The position numbers and the translations under genes were made by a program. Below are positions 57,189 through 64,000 of a stretch of 64,000 nt of DNA, in pieces. Numbering within the stretch: the stretch's first letter is position 1; the number at the start of each line of letters is the position of its first letter. The stretch is taken from positions 413,001 through 477,000 of the forward strand of contig JAMPIV010012218.1 of the NCBI GenBank assembly GCA_024509875.1, in the 5' to 3' direction. Below the pieces are notes generated by a model. That model did not search any database. It saw only the letters and a program-made list of their open reading frames with translations, and was not told the origin of the DNA. The stretch comes from Oreohelix idahoensis (lineage: Eukaryota > Mollusca > Gastropoda > Stylommatophora > Oreohelicidae).

Positions 57189-59237
57189 ATGGGGCCTTCA
57201 CGTCTCTATATTTGTGAGCTTACGGCAGAATTTGCAGGTAACATGGCTGATCTCGATAAAGTACATAAGATTGCACTTGAGGTAGCTAAGTTCATGGAGT
57301 ACGGTGATAGCGAAATTCCACCCCTTCTGGAATATGCAGAAAGCCTGCAGAGGCAATATGAGGTAGACAACTTATTTGGCAATCGTCTAGCGTTGGCATG
57401 GACCTGTGCAAAAGCTGGGGACAGCGAAGCATTCATCCGAGAGTTCATAGAACAAGGAATAGAAATGGTCCAGAAATCGGAAAGAAGAAAACAAGAACGG
57501 GAAATAGAAAGACAACAATGGGAAAAGGAGCGACTAGAAAGGGACAACCCCTCTGAAAATCTTGTGCCAGTAAAGGATAACTTGTCGGCTCAAACTGCAC
57601 CCCAACTCCAGGAAAAGGACTTTCCGTTGGAAATGGACCCGAAGCCCAAACAAGGAAAGGATTCAGCTAAGGAAAGCAGCCCTTACAACGCTGGGAAGAT
57701 TACGAAGCGATCCCAGGCGTGGAAACTGCATAACAGGGGGAATAATGCGAGCAAGCATTATAAATCGGATGGCTACCGATTCTCCCATGCTCGTGAGACA
57801 GCACAACATACTCGACACGGAAAGTCGAGGCAAGGGTTCGAATCCCTAATAAGGCATGTTTCGCCAGCTCCCCAGAGGGACAGCGAAAAACGACAGGCAG
57901 AGGCGCATTCGCCTGACATCCCTGTGCAGCCTAATGGCCAAACAGTGGTGACGCCTCTGATTGTGGAAGTACATTCTTTGTCGTCGGGAATTAGGCCCCC
58001 GATGGTATTAGCTCCTTCAGGAGAGGGACATACTGACAAGAACTGTATTCAAGGAACGTTGGAACAAGTCACTGAGAGCTTTATCTCAGATTCTCCGCGA
58101 TCAAACGGGATCTTAAACCGTCAAGTGTCACTGCAGGACACATTCCAACTGACGCCAGTAACTCTCACAGGGGAGGGCAAGGTTGAAGGTAGAACCAGGG
58201 TGTTAGACGGAGAGCTCCCGTGGTCGACATTTTCATCTCACCAACTTTTCAGGCCAGAAAAGAGTGAGAAAAGCGACCTTACGCATTTGCAAGGAGCTAT
58301 TTTGGAGAGCTCTGTCCCGCTTCATATTGGTAGGGGAAGAGCGATCACAGAACCACTGCCAGGGGCAGATATTACCTATCTTTTCCCCAAGATAGAAGCT
58401 ACTGGGATCAGTGAGAATTCAGTAGAAACCAAGCAAGAGATCGGAAACTCGACACCAGAGGAACCCGAGATGGGGCATCTTCATTTTAAGGTACCAGCGG
58501 TTTCAAACCCGCTGATGAGCAGCAAGGTAGTCGCCATCGCCAGGCCTCTACATAGCAATTCAGTCATGTCAGTTGACCAAGCCAGCATTGCGCCAGACAA
58601 GGCAAGGGAAGTTCCAGACCCGCCATTGGAGGGCACAGGTCTGAAGAGAGATCGACTCTCCCACCGGAGCATGGGAGTAGTTATGGAGAGGAAGAAGAAG
58701 AAACAGGTGCGCGTTTCTTTGGCCAACAAACTTTTCCAATTTTGGAACAGTGATTCTCGCTCGAGGGACATTACGGTCGGCCGCAGGTATCTCAGGTCAA
58801 CCAGGTACAGGCCATACAAACGTAAACACCCAGCGGATAGCCTTTATCGGACAGCACATAACCCGCTAATTACCTGTACAGTAGTCAGGGAGTTGTGCGG
58901 GAGCTGTACTCCACCAAGGACAAGGACACTTATCAGGAAGAAACCCTGGAGGAGAAAATTAGGTAAACATGGCCAGGTGCACACAGGAAGGAGGTATGTT
59001 ATGGTTGATTGGCCCAGCCGCCTGCCAGTTGCAGAGCGATTCAAAGACAGAGGGAGAGAAAAGAGGAAGAGCGACCATTTGTGTTGCGGTCGCAAGGCGG
59101 TATTCACCAGTTGTGATCTTACAACTTTAGGGCATACCAACAGCTCTGGAGACCTAGATAGGGGCCAGTCTGAAAAGAATACAAGTTCCAGTAATCTAGC
59201 ACGGAATCCCGTACTTCAAAAGGGGGGAGTAATGTGA
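57189..59237 (+). CDS. Gag-like protein of element D (682 codons; likely start at 57243)
   Basis: The frame opens at 57189, but the Met at 57243 begins MADLDKV, matching the MADL start of Gag in elements B and C, so I favour 664 residues. The first 75 residues or so are helical, followed by a charged coiled coil (RRKQEREIERQQWEKERLE). The middle is long, Pro/Ser/Glu-rich and probably disordered. From about residue 505 there are very basic runs (MERKKKKQVRV, RRYLRSTRYRPYKRK, RKKPWRRK), suitable for binding nucleic acid, with scattered cysteines (CTVVRELCGSC) but no clean zinc knuckle. The frame crosses the polypurine tract and its stop codon lies in the first bases of the 3' LTR (QKGGVM). The role, if any, would be packaging its own RNA while borrowing enzymes. 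I know no named relative. Confidence 0.7.
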   Translation: MGPSRLYICELTAEFAGNMADLDKVHKIALEVAKFMEYGDSEIPPLLEYAESLQRQYEVDNLFGNRLALAWTCAKAGDSEAFIREFIEQGIEMVQKSERRKQEREIERQQWEKERLERDNPSENLVPVKDNLSAQTAPQLQEKDFPLEMDPKPKQGKDSAKESSPYNAGKITKRSQAWKLHNRGNNASKHYKSDGYRFSHARETAQHTRHGKSRQGFESLIRHVSPAPQRDSEKRQAEAHSPDIPVQPNGQTVVTPLIVEVHSLSSGIRPPMVLAPSGEGHTDKNCIQGTLEQVTESFISDSPRSNGILNRQVSLQDTFQLTPVTLTGEGKVEGRTRVLDGELPWSTFSSHQLFRPEKSEKSDLTHLQGAILESSVPLHIGRGRAITEPLPGADITYLFPKIEATGISENSVETKQEIGNSTPEEPEMGHLHFKVPAVSNPLMSSKVVAIARPLHSNSVMSVDQASIAPDKAREVPDPPLEGTGLKRDRLSHRSMGVVMERKKKKQVRVSLANKLFQFWNSDSRSRDITVGRRYLRSTRYRPYKRKHPADSLYRTAHNPLITCTVVRELCGSCTPPRTRTLIRKKPWRRKLGKHGQVHTGRRYVMVDWPSRLPVAERFKDRGREKRKSDHLCCGRKAVFTSCDLTTLGHTNSSGDLDRGQSEKNTSSSNLARNPVLQKGGVM

Positions 59238-60144
59238 TACTATACTGTAATTTATTTTTTCAGAAGGCCCCATGTCTTTCTCTTTGCATTATTTATACAC
59301 TATTTCTAGGAGGGATTACAGGTAATCCTTCTCCATGTTTCTTCTCCTTCTATTAATTACGTTTTTTTCAAGATGAGATCACGATGGAGTTTGATCTATG
59401 TGTTTAGAATGGGGGTGTAGGGAATTAGAAAGTATTATTCTAGATTAAGATTATAGATGCTAGATCAGGATTGGCACCAGATTGTCTTTTTTTAAAGATA
59501 TTGCGTGGCCATATACGCATTTTTCGGGAGTTAAATTATTTGCGGCCATTTTTGCTTCATTTCCGCAGTATAGGGCTAGGACCAATTCCCGGTTCTTTGT
59601 CTAGCAGAAACTGGTTGCATCAGAAAGATCTAAGGTTCTGATTGGCTGAGAGATAACTGCAGTTGAAATGCAGAGCTCATTGGCTTTAGAACCACGCCGC
59701 GCATATGACGTCATGAAGTCGGCGCGTGGGGGTCTTGATTATAAAAAGGCCTATATTTCATAGCTTCTTTCTCTTTTAATGAAAAAAATTGCCAAAGCCG
59801 GGTGCCAGAAGCATATTGTCGATTGCCTTCAGTTGGACATTCGAGATTTGGTAAGCATGAATTTTTGCGTGAGGACTTTATTTAATTTTTCTAGTCCTAG
59901 CCGATCATTTAAGTTTCTTTGGGCAGTTTAGTTTAATTTAATTCTTAACTCCAGAGCCATCAATTCGATCTGAGTGATAGACATGAGAAACTAGGTCCAT
60001 TTAATTCCTTGTTGAAAGAATAGCGGCATGGTTTAAAAGTTGAGATATCACCGCTTTGTATTATTGCAAAGTCGGTCGGGAGAGAAACTCGCATCTGCGA
60101 ATCATATGTATTTACAGAATAGTCGGGAGCGGGTGTAATGTGTA
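59233..60144 (+). repeat. 3' LTR of element D, interrupted
   Basis: Corresponds to 54040-54953. It breaks off at 60144 where the LTR of element E starts; the rest should lie beyond the window. Confidence 0.9.
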
Positions 60145-61222
60145 TGATGCGTGATGCCATATGATGATGGATGGTATCCGCATGTCTGGTTTTGTGTAGT
60201 GTGCAGATGTGTTCAGTCAAAACAATGTTCATACAAAAATAACAGGGCAATCCACATAGGACGTCAGTAAACTCACGACGTATAAAGTCAATGATTCTTG
60301 AAACAGCCGTTGACGTTTTTCTTCATTATTTATTGTGGACGCCACAGTGACAAAATGGTTACGCGAATATGTAGACACATCAAACAGTCATTATCACAGC
60401 AACATTCAATACAGCAATAGACGGTAGACAGCATTACAATGATGAGTCAGATGCATGTTATATTTCATAGTGCTGTAAATGTAGTCAGGTGAAAAACTCC
60501 ATCCTTTTCTATAACAGCCAGGAGATAACCAGATGTATGAGATCAGTTCACTCTCCTTAGTCTGACTTCAGCAAGACAGACACGTCTGCCGAAGTATAAA
60601 TAATGTCCTCAAAAATATCCTCTAGATAATAAAGGTTTTCCAAACCTAGTTCATTTAACAAAGTAGCAAGTAATGGTCCTTGGTACATGCATCAACCGAT
60701 GCAGTACAATGCAGCGACATGTGAGCTAGGAAAACATCTCGTGACGACGACTTTCGAAGACAGGCTATGAATCGAAATCGCTCACGACCCAAAATCGATA
60801 GAGTTAATGAAAATGTTAATTTACCTTGCTTTCAAGAAATACACAGAAATATCACGCCTCCCGACATGTGGGAAACACTAGAGGTATTATCTCGAATAAA
60901 CGAAATATCCATAAGAGGACTACACATCCCTGACAGAACAAAAAAATAGCGGAGATCCCCTCTTCAACGAGGCATCTCTTTCGCCATTCCAAATCGCTCA
61001 CTCCACTAGTGGTGGGCGGAAACCGATCGACCAAGAAGCAAGACAAGTCATGCGCAGTCCAGCGCAAAATGACCACAGCTCAAACTTAACTGCATTCGAT
61101 ACCAACGCGAGAAGACAAATGCTTACCGAGAAAAGTGACTATAAATTTCAAGCAGTTGTTGCCCTTGCGTTATAAAATAGATATTGAAATAAAACGATGT
61201 TGCGAGAATTTATCACGCAACA
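60145..61222 (-). repeat. 3' LTR of element E
   Basis: The limits are inferred from the ends. The minus strand begins TGTTGCGTGATAAA at 61222, directly after the purine tract GGGAGGAGGTGGTGATA, and finishes GGCATCACGCATCA at 60145. The two ends are inverted-repeat-like (TGTTGCGTGAT and TGATGCGTGAT). The left limit coincides with the break in the LTR of D. The second LTR is outside the window. Confidence 0.75.
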
Positions 61223-61986
61223 TATCACCACCTCCTCCCGATAAAAAAAAATGTGGAACATATTTTTTTTTCAATATCAAAGAGCATGCGATAAGCGGCT
61301 CAAAACGCACGAATTATGCGCTGATAATTAATTAAATTGCCAAACAATAGGCTAATTATAGAGGGTCTGGTGAGGATATACCTCAACAGAAAAATAAATA
61401 TGTCTCAAAAAATATTCACATCGGGGAGGTGTCACCAACACACATCACGTTAGCATGTAAACACAATATACGTATGCAAGTTACTATAATCATCATTAAA
61501 CAGCATACTCTAATATTGTCTTTAAAAATGGATGTACAAATCTGATAGGAAAATTTAAATAGTACATTCTTTGACATGTAATGACATAAGTACATAGTAA
61601 AGTTAAACTACATGACGATCCAGGACATATGCTCTGGTATTCCGAGGGTAAGTACACAATCTAGAACTCGTCATGCTTGATACTAGTAAGGTAAGTCCTC
61701 AGCTCAACAATGACATTCTGAGAAAGTACAAGCAATATAATGCTAATTAATAACTAATATGCTTCATAAGGTACAATACATTATTAATAATTGTGGCTGT
61801 TTAGTAAACTAACGGCCCTTATATTAACTACTCAGTCCTCCTCTATCATCTTAAAAAACGAACAGAAGAAGATGACAACAAAGCACGATAGTGTGTACAT
61901 ATAAAGTAAGTACAGATGTGCTAATCTATTGTAGAAATATAGGTGTGTTATGACTCTGTAATATATGGAAATATAGGACAGAAGTA
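61223..61986 (-). other. 3' untranslated part of element E
   Basis: AT-rich sequence between the RNase H stop and the polypurine tract; no gene. Confidence 0.7.
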
Positions 61987-64000
61987 TTAGTTGGAGTCAT
62001 GTGGGCATCTAGACAAAATGTCAGCCATCACATTATCCGCACCACGGATAGCTCGTACCGTGAAGTGAAAAGGTTGAAGAGCTATAGCATATCGAGTGGA
62101 TCTCGAACTCTTCAAATTCTTAGTCTGAATAGCTGTAAGAGCTTTCTGATCAGTCTCTAGAATGAAATGTGCGCCCAGGAGGAATCTTTGTAGCTTTAGA
62201 ATTGACCAAACCATCGCTAACAACTCACGGTCTAAAACCGAGTAGTTCCTCTCTGCCGCATTTAGTTTTCTAGAAATGTACATAACAGGATGCAGAGTAT
62301 TTGCATATTCTTGCATCAGTGCTGCTCCAATCCCAGTGGATGAAGCATCACTCCGAAGAACAAAAGTCCTATCAAGAGTAGGTAATCTTAAGATGGGAGG
62401 AGAAGAAAATATATTCTTGATTTGGTCTAGTGAAGATTGGCATTCTTCAGACCAACGGACCAGATTAGGCGAACCTTTCTTCAACAATGTTGAGAGAGGT
62501 GCCATGATCGAAGATAAATTTGGAATAAATCTCCCATAAAATTGAATTAAACCTAAGAGACTCCTAACTTGTTTCTTCGTTTTAGGAACAGAGATGTTCA
62601 GTATTTTGGAAGTATTGTGGTCTTCTGTCTTCAAGAGACCATGACCAACACGATGACCCAGGAAAGAGATTTCACCAAAACCAACAAAAGCTTTAGAAGG
62701 TTTTGCTGTCAAATTATTCTCACGTAGAGTGGACAGTAAGTCATATAACCCTAAATAGTGATCTTCCCAGGTATCACTGAAGAGACAGATGTCATCTAAG
62801 TATGCGATGACATCCGAACGATGTGACAGAATTCGACGCATCATGCGAACGAAAGTGGCAGGGGCGTTCATGAGACCAAAAGGCATAACATTCCATTGAA
62901 ATAGACCCCTAGGTGTAGAAAAAGCAGTAAGAGGTTTGGCATGCTCTGCTAAAGGCACTTGCCAATAACCTTTAGACAAGTCAAGTTTAGTGAAGAATCT
63001 AGAATTAGAAAGTCTAATCAGTAGATCTTCTAACAAAGGCATCGGTTCAGCGTCGAACTTTGTGACCTGATTCAATTTGCGATAATCAACGCAAATTCGT
63101 ATGTTCTTATCCTTCTTCCGGACAATAACCATGGAAGAAGAATATGGTGAAGTCGATGGTTCAATTATATTTAATTGAATCATTTCATCCAATTCCTTTT
63201 CCACTTGCGACTGAAAGTGTATAGGAATAGGATACGGCCTAACCCTAATTGGATTATTGTCGGTAAGAATTATGTCATGTTCTATGACATCTGTGTGTCC
63301 AGGAATGTCAGTGAGAACATCCTGAAATGTTTGTAACATCGACGAGACTTGTCGATGTTCGTCACCAGAAAGATTAGGAGAAACAGAAACGTTTTTCCAA
63401 GATTCCGTGGAATGTAATGGAACCACTGGAAGGGGAAGGTTGACATCAGAGAAGGTAGCTTCCTCATCCTGAATGACAGACAGGGATGAATAATGACCGT
63501 GAGGTGCAGGAGCATCATCCGTTGCCTGGAAAATAGGCAGCAAATAGTCCGGACGTTCGTGAAATTCCGAAAGCATGTTTATGTGGAAAGTTTTATGCTT
63601 TCCATCAATATCGACCACATAGTCAACATCGGAAATCCGAGAGACTATTGCATACGGACCTTTCCATGCAATAAGAAGTCTATTTTCCCTACTGGGGAGT
63701 AGGACGAATGCTTTGTCACCTGGACAAAGTTGTCGTAGACATCTATTCTTGTTAGCAAACTGCCTTGCCTTCTCTTTAGCAATTTCTGATGAAGCAGTTG
63801 CTAGCTTACATGCCTCAATGATCTTTTGTCTAAGAGCAATGACATACTCATATGAGGATTGAGTTTCATCGCTAATATCATCGGCAGTGATGAGATCGTG
63901 TAATAAAGACATAGGGCCGCGTGGACGCGCGCCAAAGACAAGTTCGAAGGGAGAAAATCCTGTGTGTTCATTAGGGACTTCTCTATAGGCAAAGAGAGCC
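61987..64000 (-). CDS. Pol of element E, partial: integrase end, RT and RNase H
   Basis: The frame is open from the window edge (ALFAYREVPNEHTGFSPFE, the end of the integrase core) to the stop at 61987, without a break. After the integrase comes its GPY module (AWKGPYAIVSRISDVDYV). A linker leads to RT (SPYSSSMVIVRKKD, ICVDYRKLN, FTKLDLSKGYWQVP, PFGLMNAPATF, catalytic AYLDDICLF) and RNase H (RSDASSTGIGA, DRELLAMVWS, ETDQKALT, DNVMADILSR). Each block resembles its counterpart in element A closely enough to place both in one lineage. Gag and protease would lie to the right of the window. Confidence 0.94.
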   Translation of the reverse strand, partial: ALFAYREVPNEHTGFSPFELVFGARPRGPMSLLHDLITADDISDETQSSYEYVIALRQKIIEACKLATASSEIAKEKARQFANKNRCLRQLCPGDKAFVLLPSRENRLLIAWKGPYAIVSRISDVDYVVDIDGKHKTFHINMLSEFHERPDYLLPIFQATDDAPAPHGHYSSLSVIQDEEATFSDVNLPLPVVPLHSTESWKNVSVSPNLSGDEHRQVSSMLQTFQDVLTDIPGHTDVIEHDIILTDNNPIRVRPYPIPIHFQSQVEKELDEMIQLNIIEPSTSPYSSSMVIVRKKDKNIRICVDYRKLNQVTKFDAEPMPLLEDLLIRLSNSRFFTKLDLSKGYWQVPLAEHAKPLTAFSTPRGLFQWNVMPFGLMNAPATFVRMMRRILSHRSDVIAYLDDICLFSDTWEDHYLGLYDLLSTLRENNLTAKPSKAFVGFGEISFLGHRVGHGLLKTEDHNTSKILNISVPKTKKQVRSLLGLIQFYGRFIPNLSSIMAPLSTLLKKGSPNLVRWSEECQSSLDQIKNIFSSPPILRLPTLDRTFVLRSDASSTGIGAALMQEYANTLHPVMYISRKLNAAERNYSVLDRELLAMVWSILKLQRFLLGAHFILETDQKALTAIQTKNLKSSRSTRYAIALQPFHFTVRAIRGADNVMADILSRCPHDSN

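Larger units (their letters stand above)
54040..60144 (+). mobile_element. LTR element D: long-LTR retroelement with a single Gag-like ORF
   Basis: The sequence from 54040 (TGTGATACTATACTG) recurs from 59233 with about 1% difference and runs in parallel for 905 bases. The right copy then stops at 60144, where element E begins. The 3' LTR is immediately preceded by the purine tract AAAAGGGGGGAGTAA. The 5' LTR must be longer than 905 bp: a polyadenylation signal at 56444 and a probable end near 56760 would make it about 2.7 kb. No RT, integrase, protease or RNase H can be seen in any frame between the LTRs. It was inserted into LINE-B; its right target duplication should be CGTAT, outside the window. 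Confidence 0.88.
60145..64000 (-). mobile_element. LTR element E: Gmr1-type Ty3/gypsy, cut by the window edge
   Basis: The visible parts on the minus strand are the end of integrase, RT, RNase H, a 0.76-kb untranslated region, a purine tract and a 3' LTR. RT and the module before it are clearly related to element A, with the same order of domains. It is inserted in the 3' LTR of element D. Confidence 0.9.

Noticed and set aside
57206..59140. Several minus-strand frames of about 90-113 codons opposite the element D ORF
   Set aside because: Antisense shadows of a long coding frame; no motif of their own.

Overview
The window looks like a repeat-dense, AT-rich, intron-containing animal genome, most likely a gastropod mollusc. 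This is an inference. It rests on a two-exon rhodopsin-class receptor of the divergent kind expanded in snails, on tRNA-derived SINEs, and on Ty3/gypsy elements of the Gmr1 type. There are no prokaryotic signals.

Layout. 1-3.7 kb holds SINE and LINE debris and a Tc1 element (1949-3560) sitting inside a (TA)n microsatellite. 3.7-10.1 kb is the only clear host gene: a G-protein-coupled receptor with coding exons 3745-4010 and 9211-9931. Its 5.2 kb intron carries a 77-bp tandem array, a ribozyme-like Penelope relic, a SINE and a foldback element. 10.1-14.9 kb has no recognisable gene. 14.9-26.3 kb is LTR element A on the minus strand, with an uninterrupted 1585-codon Gag-Pol, plus a broken second gag piece; all of this lies between two 948-bp copies of a host segment (X). 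27.35-29.04 kb is a broken intronless gene with CxxC motifs. 29.2-33.2 kb holds fragments of three LINE families. 33.2-49.8 kb is LTR element B (pol mostly lost), whose left LTR was split by LTR element C, whose RT gene was in turn split by a SINE. 50.2-52.9 kb is without genes. 52.9-64 kb is a LINE fragment broken by LTR element D (one Gag-like ORF only), whose 3' LTR was broken by LTR element E, which runs off the window.

How the parts work together. A and E encode Gmr1-order pol, with integrase before reverse transcriptase. A carries every domain; only the end of the integrase, RT and RNase H of E are visible. B, C and D keep LTRs, priming sites and Gag-like sequence but lack one or more enzymes, so they look like dependants that would need proteins in trans. 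Nested insertions give two relative-age ladders: LINE-C, then B, then C, then SINE; and LINE-B, then D, then E.

Most unusual observations: (1) the outer element B has nearly identical LTRs while the element C nested inside it has clearly more divergent ones, which reverses the expected ages; (2) element A plus a gag scrap is flanked by a 948-bp duplication instead of the usual 5-bp one; (3) element D is a long-LTR retroelement whose only gene is a roughly 660-residue Gag-like protein, with a well-formed CCAAT/CRE/TATA promoter and splice sites. All comparisons were made by eye; percentages are approximate.
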